41,393 bases of DNA, taken from NCBI GenBank assembly GCA_002714245.1, contig PAWX01000012.1, forward strand, positions 1 to 41,393, given 5' to 3'. This document shows, piece after piece, positions 15,101 through 23,833 of this stretch (position 1 is its first letter; each line of letters begins with the position of its first letter). Origin of the DNA: Gammaproteobacteria bacterium. GTDB lineage: Bacteria; Pseudomonadota; Gammaproteobacteria; Pseudomonadales; Litorivicinaceae. The translations under genes and the position numbers were made by a program. The notes below the pieces were generated by a model. That model made no database searches and was not told the origin of the DNA. It was given only the letters and a program-made list of their open reading frames with translations.

Positions 15101-17690
15101 TTCGCGTGCGATGAATGCCGCACCAAACACTACTCGACTCGCGGAATACGAAAGGTTTCCTTATACGGTTGAGTCGGTTGACCTCACCTTTGATTTACAT
15201 CCGTCAGAGACCCACGTTAGGCAGATCTCGACATGGAGAAAGATAATTCCGGGCGTCACATCACTGGAATTGAATGGAAAGGATTTGAAGCGGATATCCA
15301 TCAAGATTGATGGTGAGTTGGTGGACGAGAGTCGTCTGGTTGAGATCGACGAGAGCTTGCTGATCCGGCAAGTACCCGATGCGTTTACGCTTGAAGTCGT
15401 TACACAAATCAGTCCTGAGGCGAATACAGCGCTCGAGGGTCTGTATCTTTCTAATGGAATGTTTTGTACGCAATGCGAGGCTGAGGGTTTCCGGAGGATC
15501 ACCTACTACCCAGATCGTCCTGACGTGATGAGTATTTTTACAACACGGATTATCGCCGATCCTGGCTATCCGGTGCTTCTCTCGAATGGGAACTTAATCT
15601 CAGAGAATCAAATGGAAGATGGACGGCGTGAAGCGGTTTGGCAGGATCCCTTTCCGAAACCGTGCTACCTATTTGCGCTAGTTGGTGGAGATTTAGCGGT
15701 CGAGCGCGACAACTTTGTCACGATGTCTGGCCGAGAAATCGATCTGCGGATTTATGTTGAAAAGAAAGACCTGAACCGTGTTCGTTACGCACTTGAGAGC
15801 CTGAAGCGAGCGATGAAGTGGGATGAGAACGTCTACGGCCGTGAGTACGATCTCGATATCTTTATGATCGTTGCGGTGAGCCACTTCAACATGGGTGCAA
15901 TGGAAAACAAAGGGCTTAATATTTTCAACTCGAGCTGTGTTTTGGCGAGCCCTGATGCAGCCACCGATCAAGCGTTTCAGAGGATTGAGGCTATAGTTGC
16001 TCATGAATACTTTCATAATTGGTCAGGGAACCGTGTGACTTGCCGGGATTGGTTTCAGCTGAGTTTGAAAGAGGGTTTTACTGTCTTTCGGGACAGTGAG
16101 TTCAGTGCTGATACTAATTCACGAGCAGTTAAGCGTATCCAAGATGTGAACTTTCTCAGAAGTGCACAATTTACAGAGGACGCCGGGCCAACAGCACATC
16201 CGGTTCAGCCTCTTGAATATCAAGAGATTTCAAACTTCTACACCTTGACCATCTACGAAAAGGGTGCAGAAGTCGTGAGGATGATACGCACACTCCTTGG
16301 GCCCGAATTATTCAGACAAGGAAGCGACCTGTATTTTGATCGTTACGACGGTCAAGCCGTTACTATTCAGGAATTTGTGGGAGCAATGGCCGACGTCTCA
16401 GGTCGGGATTTCCGTCAATTCATGCGTTGGTACGAACAACCGGGGACACCAAGGCTTCGAGTTTATATGTCTCACGGATCTGCAACGGGGAAGTTGACAA
16501 TCCAATTCGATCAAAAGGCACCTGTCATTGCGGAAACCGATTCTCATGAACCATACCTGATCCCTATTTCGTACCAGCTGATCGATCGTGAATCCGGCCA
16601 GATATTGGTTCCCGAAACATTGTTCGAGCTATCAGAGATGAGCACGACTGTGACGCATGAGAACGTAACGGGCGTTCCAGTCATCTCCTTACTCCGGGGG
16701 CTATCGGCGCCCGTTAGGTTGGAGATGACCCGGCCGGTCGCCGACTTGATTGCCTTGGCTAGGTTTGATGATGATGGGGTTTCTCGCTGGGATGCGATTC
16801 AGGATCTTTACATCCAGTCCATCGGGCAATTACTTAAAGATCCAACCTCACCTGTTGATCAGGCTCTGATCGATCTTGTTTGTGAACTCATTCGCGATCC
16901 TCAGATGGAGCAAGATCCCGCGTGTCTTGCTGAAATGCTCGCACTGCCTCAAGACAATATACTCTGGGATGTGTTTCAACCAGCGGACCCTCAAGCGATC
17001 CTCAGCGCAAGAAAGCATCTTCGGCAGGCCCTAGCTGACGGTGCGTCGAAGTATTGGAAAATTTTGTTTGAAACGATGATGCCCGAGGGACCATACCAGC
17101 CGGAAGCATCGGCGATTGGTCGTCGGTCACTTGCGGTTACGGCTTTGGCATATCTGGCGAAAATAGAACCGGTAGATACGATCCTCGAGGACCTCTTTAC
17201 CAACGCGTCGAATCTAACAGAACGTTTTGCTGCGTACCGAATAGCGCGTAGCGACGCCGCGCCCGAACTATCTGACGCACTGAGCCAAAAATTCTTGGAT
17301 GGCGCCGATACCGACGAAGTGCTTGATCTGTGGTTATCGACAGAGGCCACAAATGAACGCACGGCGACCATCGAAAGGGTTAGGGAATTAACAGAACACG
17401 AAAGGTTCGAGTGGACTAACCCAAACCGCGTGCGTGCGGTACTTGGTGCGTTTGCAAACCGGAACGTAGAGGCTTTTTATTCCGCAGACGGATATCGGAT
17501 GCTTGCTGATTCGGTTTTAAAGCTTGATGCAATGAATCCCCAAATCGCAGCTCGTTTGGTTATGCCGTTGTGTCAATGGGCCAGGTTTGGGCCGAGTTAT
17601 CAGGATAAGATAAAATCAGAACTTCGCCGGATAATCGGTAGAAAGCTATCAAAAGATCTTGTTGAAATAGTCAGTAAATCAATTGATTAA
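15093..17690 (+). CDS. pepN: Aminopeptidase N (M1 family)
   Basis: 865 residues, close to the 870 of E. coli PepN. The start at 15093 has AAGGA nine bases upstream. The exopeptidase motif GAMEN (in MGAMENKGLNIFN) and the zinc motif HEYFHNW (His304, His308) with the downstream Glu in LKEGFTVFRD are intact. An N-terminal beta domain, thermolysin-like domain, beta sandwich and C-terminal helical superhelix are all represented in the length. It removes N-terminal residues from peptides in the cytoplasm. It is the last gene of the nadK-DUF1315-pepN run. Confidence 0.97.
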   Translation: MIDSRAMNAAPNTTRLAEYERFPYTVESVDLTFDLHPSETHVRQISTWRKIIPGVTSLELNGKDLKRISIKIDGELVDESRLVEIDESLLIRQVPDAFTLEVVTQISPEANTALEGLYLSNGMFCTQCEAEGFRRITYYPDRPDVMSIFTTRIIADPGYPVLLSNGNLISENQMEDGRREAVWQDPFPKPCYLFALVGGDLAVERDNFVTMSGREIDLRIYVEKKDLNRVRYALESLKRAMKWDENVYGREYDLDIFMIVAVSHFNMGAMENKGLNIFNSSCVLASPDAATDQAFQRIEAIVAHEYFHNWSGNRVTCRDWFQLSLKEGFTVFRDSEFSADTNSRAVKRIQDVNFLRSAQFTEDAGPTAHPVQPLEYQEISNFYTLTIYEKGAEVVRMIRTLLGPELFRQGSDLYFDRYDGQAVTIQEFVGAMADVSGRDFRQFMRWYEQPGTPRLRVYMSHGSATGKLTIQFDQKAPVIAETDSHEPYLIPISYQLIDRESGQILVPETLFELSEMSTTVTHENVTGVPVISLLRGLSAPVRLEMTRPVADLIALARFDDDGVSRWDAIQDLYIQSIGQLLKDPTSPVDQALIDLVCELIRDPQMEQDPACLAEMLALPQDNILWDVFQPADPQAILSARKHLRQALADGASKYWKILFETMMPEGPYQPEASAIGRRSLAVTALAYLAKIEPVDTILEDLFTNASNLTERFAAYRIARSDAAPELSDALSQKFLDGADTDEVLDLWLSTEATNERTATIERVRELTEHERFEWTNPNRVRAVLGAFANRNVEAFYSADGYRMLADSVLKLDAMNPQIAARLVMPLCQWARFGPSYQDKIKSELRRIIGRKLSKDLVEIVSKSID

Positions 17691-17862
17691 CCACCAAATT
17701 TGATTTTTTTTAAAGAAGCGCTGCATAAAATGAGTCGTTTTCGCGCCCGTAGAAACTTGTGTTAAACCGACGAGTTTTTGAGTCGCGGTATCTTGGTGGT
17801 TATTCATAGCCGTCAGTTCAGAGGTTCGATAAACTGCGCCTCGGTCCCACAAGGAAGACATC

Positions 17863-18864
17863 GTGTACTCGTTATTTAAGCCAGCGCTTTTTCGAATTAA
17901 TCCAGAAGCCGCGCATGATCTCACTATAAATTCGCTTCAAATTTTGGGTCATTGCCTAGGCGCTCTGAAGCCGATGCAAGGCCGTGCTTGTGAGGTCGCA
18001 GGATTACGTTTCGCAAACCCAATCGGGCTCGCAGCAGGTCTTGATAAGGATGCGCAGGCTGTCTCAGGGCTGTCACGTCTCGGATTTGGCCATCTGGAAG
18101 TCGGGACAGTCACGCCAAGAGCACAATCCGGGAACCCAAAACCACGCGTGTTTCGTCTTGAGAAAGATACAGCACTAATCAATCGCTTGGGGTTCAATAA
18201 TGCAGGTATTGATGCACTGGTGGCTCGACTGACAAACCAAAACTATCAAGGCGTAATCGGTGTCAACATTGGGAAAAATAAAGATACACCGAACGACGCA
18301 GCGTATCAGGACTATGTCACCTGTATTAAGAAGGCGGCACCTGTGGCTGACTATATCTCCGTGAATATTTCAAGCCCGAATACCCCGGGCTTACGTGATC
18401 TGGCCGGGGCCAATACGATTCTGGATGTTATCAAGCCGGTGCTCGAAGCGAGATCTGAGCTAAAAAATCGGAAGGGTACATATTTGCCGGTTTTTGTGAA
18501 ATTAGCCCCTGATTTTGGGGACGCTGATTTGAAGCAAGTTCTTGAGGTCCTCAAGGTAGCGAGCATCGACGCTGTAATTCTTACGAACACTACGGTATCT
18601 CGTGACGGGCTTCTCAGTCCTCATTGCGAAGAGGCGGGTGGTTTATCTGGTGCGCCATTAGCTTTGCGGGCAGAGCATTGCTTAAAACTAGCTGCGGAAA
18701 CGCTTGAGGGATCGTTACCAATCGTTTCTGTGGGAGGAGTGATGTCCGGTGAGGACGCCTGTAGACGGCTCGAGCTGGGAGCGTCTCTGGTACAACTCTA
18801 CACGGGACTTATTTATCGGGGCCCGGGTCTCGTTAAAGATGCAATTCGAGAAACGCGATGTTAA
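17863..18864 (+). CDS. pyrD: Dihydroorotate dehydrogenase (quinone), class 2
   Basis: 333 residues from GTG 17863, with AAGGAAG upstream. Class 2 features are the N-terminal membrane-associating helices (MYSLFKPALFRINPEAAHDL), NPIGLAAGLDKD, the FMN-binding VNISSPNTPGLRDL with the catalytic Ser in that loop, FVKLAPD, and IVSVGGVMSGEDA near the phosphate site. It oxidises dihydroorotate to orotate in pyrimidine synthesis and passes electrons to ubiquinone at the inner membrane. Confidence 0.96.
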   Translation: MYSLFKPALFRINPEAAHDLTINSLQILGHCLGALKPMQGRACEVAGLRFANPIGLAAGLDKDAQAVSGLSRLGFGHLEVGTVTPRAQSGNPKPRVFRLEKDTALINRLGFNNAGIDALVARLTNQNYQGVIGVNIGKNKDTPNDAAYQDYVTCIKKAAPVADYISVNISSPNTPGLRDLAGANTILDVIKPVLEARSELKNRKGTYLPVFVKLAPDFGDADLKQVLEVLKVASIDAVILTNTTVSRDGLLSPHCEEAGGLSGAPLALRAEHCLKLAAETLEGSLPIVSVGGVMSGEDACRRLELGASLVQLYTGLIYRGPGLVKDAIRETRC

Positions 18865-18912
18865 TTATGGACCTCAACCACACCCCTTGTGAGGGTGCGG
18901 CGCATTGGATCT

Positions 18913-19122
18913 CTATGAAGCGATTTGAGGGTCACAATGAATGCCTGATACGCCGGTTAGGCCATCCCAGGATGCGGCTCGACCGTCACGCCAACCCGAG
19001 AGCCAGGCGTCGCGGCCAAGACCTGAAACAGCGGGACACATTTCCTTCGACTTCCCTCCTATCCCAGCACGGTAGCCGCGATTATAGAAACGATCATTCA
19101 AGCTGCGTTTTATCGATTTCAT
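18913..19122 (-). CDS. rmf: Ribosome modulation factor
   Basis: 69 residues from ATG 19122, where AAGGAGA lies about eight bases upstream; a longer frame begins 42 codons earlier but lacks a ribosome site. The core NRGYRAGIGGKSKEMCP and WLSGWRDGRA matches RMF, the small basic protein that dimerises 70S ribosomes into inactive 100S particles in stationary phase. The family usually has about 55 residues; here there is a short C-terminal tail. Placement between pyrD and the rlmKL gene, on the opposite strand, matches the order seen in pseudomonads. A CACCC/GGGTG hairpin at 18881-18897 beyond the stop may help terminate transcription. Confidence 0.9.
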   Translation of the reverse strand: MKSIKRSLNDRFYNRGYRAGIGGKSKEMCPAVSGLGRDAWLSGWRDGRAASWDGLTGVSGIHCDPQIAS

Positions 19123-19190
19123 CGTATGAGATCTCCTTGGAGCCGGCGTCTCTGACCGACTCCTTATCCGTGATTTCCCTGTGATTGCAA

Positions 19191-21332
19191 ATGAACCACA
19201 ATACAGAACATAGCACAGGTATTTTCGCCATAGGAACACTTCTCGCAACAGATGATCTAGTTGCTGATGAAATTGTGTCTCAGCGCCTGGAGGTAAAGGG
19301 TCGTCAGTTGGGCTGGGTTACCGCTGAGGGCACGTTAGTTGACGCTTATCGGATGCTATTAACTACTCGCGTTGGTGATCGAGTGGTGTGGTTATTAGCC
19401 AGAGGAGAAGCACTTTCTGTCGACAAGTTTCGTGACTTGTTGCGGACAGTGGACTGGAACAACGCGCTCTATGCAGGTGGCGATGTTCGGGTGGACGTGA
19501 CCGGAAAAATTGGTTGGATGAAAGACACTCGCTTCGCGGGTCAGTTGGTTATGGATGCCATTCGTGATCAAGCGTCGCTGGCCAAACGGCCACGGCCGGA
19601 GTACGAGACCGATCAACCCGCAGTTCGTATCGCGGTCCGATTTGGCCGGGGTCAGGTGGATATCGGAGTCAATTTGAACCGTACGCCTCTGAATCAGCGT
19701 GGCTACCGTACCGAGGGTGGTGAGGCACCGCTCCGCGAGACGCTGGCTCAGGTGATGCTGGCCCGTTTGAGGGTCGACAAAAAGGTGCCGGCAATAATAA
19801 CTGACCCATGTTGTTGTTCCGGCACAATCCTTATAGAGGCCTGTATGAGGCTCCACAAAATCGCACCGCAGCGTTACAGGTCATCTGATCAGCTGTCCAA
19901 GTGGACTGGACTAGAACGGATCTCATGGACGGCCATTATTGCCGAGGAGCGCACCAAGGAGAGACAGAATAAAACTCGTTTCGTGGGTTTTGATATTGAT
20001 CCTGATGCAGTGACCAGAGCTCGTGCGAATATCGAGCGCGCCGGTCTTTCTGATCATATTTCTGTCGAGGTTGGTGAGATCAAAGATTTCTCCCCAGAGC
20101 AGCTGAATATCTCTGAAGCTGACCAGACTTGGATCCTGGCAAATCCTCCCTATGGAAACCGATTAGGGCGTGGTGATGATTTAGTCACTCTATATCGACT
20201 ATTAGGCGACCGCTGTAAGGCATTCGCTAACGCCAGTCTTGGACTTATTACATCGGAGCGAGAGCTGGTTCAGGCCCTTGGTTTACGCTCCAATAAAAAA
20301 TGGGAAATGCAGGCAGGGGGGCTACAGTTAAATATCGCTCGTTTTGAGCTGGGATTGAAGTCCGAGCAGATTAAAAACCAAGATAATACGACCCCCCCTG
20401 ACGAGGTGTTGCCGTTATTAAATAGACTATCAAAAAATTTAAAAAATAGATCAAAATTATTGAAACATAACAATATTAATTGCTACAGAGTTTACGATTC
20501 CGAGCTCCCCGAATATAACGTTGTCATTGATCGGTTTGCAGACTACTTACATATTCAGGAATACCGGCCGCCCAAAACGGTGGACCCAAAGAGTGCCAAC
20601 CACCGCCGTCAATTAATCCGTCAGTGGGTACCCAAGCATCTAGGGATACCTGTGAAACAGGCCATCTATAAAGAACGATTCCGGCAATCAGGAAAGTCTC
20701 AATATGAAAAGCGTGCAGAGCCCTTGTGTATACACGTCCACGAGAACGGAATGCGTTTTGAAGTTAACCTAACAACCTACACCGATGTGGGATTATTCCT
20801 CGATCATCGACCGTTACGCCGTCTACTGCTCGACTCCTGTCGTGGAAAGCGTGTCCTGAATTTATTCTGTTACACCGGCGCGCTGAGTGTCGCCGCCGCC
20901 AGGGGTTTGGCTCGCTCGGTAACAAGTATCGATATGTCAAAAACATATCTAACATGGGCGCACCGAAATTTTGAGAACAATGACCTAAATCCGAAGCATT
21001 ATCAGTTTATCCGGGCGAATATTCTGGAATGGCTGGAATCCGATCCCAGAGCCGAGTTCGATATAATATTGCTTGATCCACCGACCTTTTCGAACACTAA
21101 AAGTACGGAGCAAACGCTTGATATCCAGAGGGATCATTGTGCCTTGATAGACGCATGCGTTCCGTGGTTGGTACCCCAAGGATTCATCTACTTCTCGAAT
21201 AACCTTCGGGGGTTTTCGCTCAGTGATTCGGTTAAAGAGCGCTACTTGGTAGAGGATCTAACCCGCACCAGTATCGATGCTGATTTTGATCGTAAGCCCC
21301 CTCACGTGCTGTTTAAGCTTTCGCGGAAGTGA
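19191..21332 (+). CDS. rlmL: Bifunctional 23S rRNA methyltransferase RlmK/L (m2G2445 and m7G2069)
   Basis: 713 residues from ATG 19191 (an in-frame TTG lies two codons upstream). A THUMP-containing N-terminus (about 1-170) leads into the RlmL methyltransferase, with DPCCCSGTILIEA (from Asp205) and the catalytic ILANPPYGNR. The C-terminal half is the RlmK-type enzyme with VLNLFCYTGALSVAAARG and ILLDPPTFSNTK. The two halves modify G2445 and G2069 of 23S rRNA in E. coli. The first SAM loop reads CCCSG where most members have CGSG. The 3' end overlaps the convergent DUF2878 gene by 20 bases. Confidence 0.95.
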   Translation: MNHNTEHSTGIFAIGTLLATDDLVADEIVSQRLEVKGRQLGWVTAEGTLVDAYRMLLTTRVGDRVVWLLARGEALSVDKFRDLLRTVDWNNALYAGGDVRVDVTGKIGWMKDTRFAGQLVMDAIRDQASLAKRPRPEYETDQPAVRIAVRFGRGQVDIGVNLNRTPLNQRGYRTEGGEAPLRETLAQVMLARLRVDKKVPAIITDPCCCSGTILIEACMRLHKIAPQRYRSSDQLSKWTGLERISWTAIIAEERTKERQNKTRFVGFDIDPDAVTRARANIERAGLSDHISVEVGEIKDFSPEQLNISEADQTWILANPPYGNRLGRGDDLVTLYRLLGDRCKAFANASLGLITSERELVQALGLRSNKKWEMQAGGLQLNIARFELGLKSEQIKNQDNTTPPDEVLPLLNRLSKNLKNRSKLLKHNNINCYRVYDSELPEYNVVIDRFADYLHIQEYRPPKTVDPKSANHRRQLIRQWVPKHLGIPVKQAIYKERFRQSGKSQYEKRAEPLCIHVHENGMRFEVNLTTYTDVGLFLDHRPLRRLLLDSCRGKRVLNLFCYTGALSVAAARGLARSVTSIDMSKTYLTWAHRNFENNDLNPKHYQFIRANILEWLESDPRAEFDIILLDPPTFSNTKSTEQTLDIQRDHCALIDACVPWLVPQGFIYFSNNLRGFSLSDSVKERYLVEDLTRTSIDADFDRKPPHVLFKLSRK

Positions 21333-21789
21333 TGAGGCGCACGAATGCGAAGTAACCGATCCAACACAGGGTAAGGATCAGAACCGTGGGTATAATGCCT
21401 AGCGGAAGCGTTAGGTCAGCCAGCCGCGCGCCGCCAACGTAGGTCGCAGCAGCCCCAGCGGCACTAAGCGGGATTAGCCACAGATGAGACCCCCAACACC
21501 AGCGAAGTCCATGATGCAACGTGGTGGGAAAAATCCCCCACAACGCGACAAGCCAAAGTGGCATGAAGGTTGTTGAAAACTGGAGGACCCCCGAAGCGGT
21601 CAGCAAACCGTCCATCATGAGTCCTAACGCGGCATAGATTGGCAGATAGAACCGCTCATGACTCGAGGCAAACCTCATCAAATGAAACAAAGCCCAAGCT
21701 ATTGCGATAACGACATAGGTGTCACCACCGAGTACCAATAGGAACCAGAGCGCCTGAAACACGCCCAAATTTCGAATCGTGGGCCACAT
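21313..21789 (-). CDS. DUF2878 integral membrane protein
   Basis: 158 residues from ATG 21789, overlapping the stop of the cfa gene by one base (TGATG), so the two are translationally coupled. Five or so hydrophobic segments (for example GVFQALWFLLVLGG, FMPLWLVALWGIFPTTLHH, LGIIPTVLILTLCWIGYFAFV) predict an inner-membrane protein of the DUF2878 family. It is a regular last member of photolyase/cfa blocks, but its function is unknown. Confidence 0.8.
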   Translation of the reverse strand: MWPTIRNLGVFQALWFLLVLGGDTYVVIAIAWALFHLMRFASSHERFYLPIYAALGLMMDGLLTASGVLQFSTTFMPLWLVALWGIFPTTLHHGLRWCWGSHLWLIPLSAAGAAATYVGGARLADLTLPLGIIPTVLILTLCWIGYFAFVRLITSAKA

Positions 21790-23072
21790 CAGCAAAGACG
21801 CAATTCTAGGACGGGCGGCTCCTGACGCGCCTTTGGTTTTGCCAGAATTAATTGCGCGAGGCCCAGTTGTCGTTCATGGAATCCGCCCTCGCAGTAGGCC
21901 AGGTAAAACTCCCACATCCGACAAAAACGCTCGTCATAGCCTAACTTTAGAATCCGTTGTTTCTCGTCATTGAACCGCTTCCTCCACTCTGCGAGCGTTC
22001 TCGCGTAGTGGCTTGCGAAATCCTCGAAATGAAGCAGTCGGAGGTCAGACGCGCGACCTATCGAGCGCATAATGCTCCCAACGGAGGGAATAAACCCGCC
22101 AGGGAAAATATAACGCTTAATAAAGTCGACGCTCTTGACAGCCAAAAGATACCGCTGCTCGACAATCGTGATCGCTTGAATCAGAGCCAGCCCTTCGGGC
22201 TTAAGCCGGTTAGATAACGTGTTGATATAGGTATCGAGGTATTGATGACCAACGGCTTCGATCATTTCGATCGATACAAGTTTGTCATACTGCCCAGTCA
22301 GATCGCGGTAATCCTTTTTCAATACAGTCACACGATCGCTAAGGTTGTGCCTCTGGACCAATTCGACCGCATGATCATACTGTTCTTCAGATATCGTTGT
22401 CGTCGTCACCTGGCATCCATAATTCTTTGCAGCGTGAACTGCGAATCCCCCCCAACCAGTGCCAATCTCAAGCACATGGTCGGTTGGCTTGAGGTGTAGT
22501 TTTCGACAGATGTGGTCGAGCTTCTCTAGTGACGCCTCATAGAGGTCTTTATCATTATCAGAGAACAACGCCGAGGAATACATTAATGTTGGATCGAGGA
22601 AGGTCTCGAAGAGCTGATTTCCGAGATCGTAATGCGCTTCGATATTGCGCTTAGAGCCTCGCACGGTATTTTTATTGAGCCAATGCACGGCCTGTAAAAC
22701 GATATAGAAAAACCGTGTGAGACCACTTTCCAACTGGTCGGTCAGGTGGCTGTTAGCGACAAAGAACCGGGTCACTTGATCCAGTGAGCTTGTTGTCCAA
22801 TATCCAGCCATATAGGCCTCTCCAGACCCGACCGATCCACGAAATGCAACATCAGACCAGACCTGTGGGTCAAGTATACTAACGTGCGCATCTGGTCCAG
22901 CTTCTGCCCCTTCAAATGAGAAGGTGTCTTCACCATCAGCAATAGTAAGGCGGCCGTAACGAACACATGCAAATGCTCGCAGAAGACCACGTCGGGCAAG
23001 TTTTTGAACGATCGTCAGATCCTTTGACTCTCGGATTGGTAAAGACTTCATTCCTGTTGTTGTTTGAGTCAT
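21789..23072 (-). CDS. cfa: Cyclopropane-fatty-acyl-phospholipid synthase family methyltransferase
   Basis: 427 residues from ATG 23072, which has AAGGA at proper spacing; ATG 23078 sits directly on that site. The N-terminal lipid-binding domain (about 30-130) is followed by a SAM methyltransferase domain: HYDLGNQLFETFLDP, YSSALF, VLEIGTGWGGFAVHAA, TTTISEEQYDHA, SIEMIEAVGHQ and QAITI, then FIKRYIFPGG. The enzyme adds a methylene group across the double bond of membrane lipid acyl chains at the inner face of the membrane. In this gene block it is associated with photo-oxidative stress in proteobacteria. Two bases separate it from the DUF1365 gene. Confidence 0.93.
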   Translation of the reverse strand: MTQTTTGMKSLPIRESKDLTIVQKLARRGLLRAFACVRYGRLTIADGEDTFSFEGAEAGPDAHVSILDPQVWSDVAFRGSVGSGEAYMAGYWTTSSLDQVTRFFVANSHLTDQLESGLTRFFYIVLQAVHWLNKNTVRGSKRNIEAHYDLGNQLFETFLDPTLMYSSALFSDNDKDLYEASLEKLDHICRKLHLKPTDHVLEIGTGWGGFAVHAAKNYGCQVTTTTISEEQYDHAVELVQRHNLSDRVTVLKKDYRDLTGQYDKLVSIEMIEAVGHQYLDTYINTLSNRLKPEGLALIQAITIVEQRYLLAVKSVDFIKRYIFPGGFIPSVGSIMRSIGRASDLRLLHFEDFASHYARTLAEWRKRFNDEKQRILKLGYDERFCRMWEFYLAYCEGGFHERQLGLAQLILAKPKARQEPPVLELRLC

Positions 23073-23080
23073 GTCCATCC

Positions 23081-23833
23081 TTAAGGGTGGGGGTGATAAC
23101 GAAGCCCCTTACGCCACAATGCGAAGGCCTCACGGTAAATGCCACCAATAACGAGTAGTGACTGTGGCCAAATTCCAGTAAATAAAGGTTTAATTGAGTG
23201 ACCATTAAACGGAATTAATCTCAATGAGAGACCAGCTTCAAACATTAGTTCATCTGCCCCGTCATTCTGTAACCCAAGATAAATCGAGACATCAGATTCC
23301 CGAGGCCACCGAGCTCTCGTTACATAGCGCTGGCCCATCGGATTAAAAGGAGATACGTGAAACTCTTTATCAAACCAAAAGGTATTGTTTTGGGCGATCT
23401 TTCTATATGGAATCACGTAACGATGGATCTCATTCCACGGCGTGTTCGACACCTCGTAAATTGCCGCGGCTGGTTCGCCCACCTTAGAATGCAGAAAGTA
23501 CACCGACAATGGATTAAATCCGATTCCCAAAAAATGCGGATTCGTAAGCAATTTGACGGGACCTGATACGTCGGTATCGATTACGTCCGCCACAAACTCC
23601 CTCGCTTGATTACCGCTCGGCGTAACGTTATCGCAGAGATGACGGTGGGTTTTGAAGCTAAGAATGCTGAGTCGATTGACAGCAAGCATGCTGTCTTGAA
23701 AATCAGACAACCTATCAAGGTCAAGTAAGACCATTGCGGTGCGATACTGAAACCGATGCTCTTTTGGCAGGAGCCTGGCGTGCCATGTTGATCCGTGACC
23801 GATAGCGTGAATAATCCCTGAAACCTCAGACAT
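23081..23833 (-). CDS. DUF1365 family protein
   Basis: 250 residues from ATG 23833, the start expected for the family (MSEVSGIIHAIGHGSTWHARLLPKEHRFQY trimmed to the HxR..P.xHxF pattern), rather than longer frames running into the flavoprotein gene. Conserved blocks are MVLLDLD, LLTNPHFLGIGFNPLSVYF, YEVSNTPWNE and KEFHVSPFNPM. The family always travels with a COG2907 flavoprotein and a cfa-type methyltransferase; no biochemical role is settled. It overlaps the upstream gene by eight bases. Confidence 0.88.
   Translation of the reverse strand: MSEVSGIIHAIGHGSTWHARLLPKEHRFQYRTAMVLLDLDRLSDFQDSMLAVNRLSILSFKTHRHLCDNVTPSGNQAREFVADVIDTDVSGPVKLLTNPHFLGIGFNPLSVYFLHSKVGEPAAAIYEVSNTPWNEIHRYVIPYRKIAQNNTFWFDKEFHVSPFNPMGQRYVTRARWPRESDVSIYLGLQNDGADELMFEAGLSLRLIPFNGHSIKPLFTGIWPQSLLVIGGIYREAFALWRKGLRYHPHP

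Noticed and set aside
17679-17807. 42-codon minus-strand frame between pepN and pyrD
   Set aside because: No ribosome site and no known family; it runs into the pepN end. A real small protein cannot be fully excluded.
18858-19184. 108-codon plus-strand frame between pyrD and rlmKL
   Set aside because: It lies opposite rmf, whose protein family match and ribosome site are clear.
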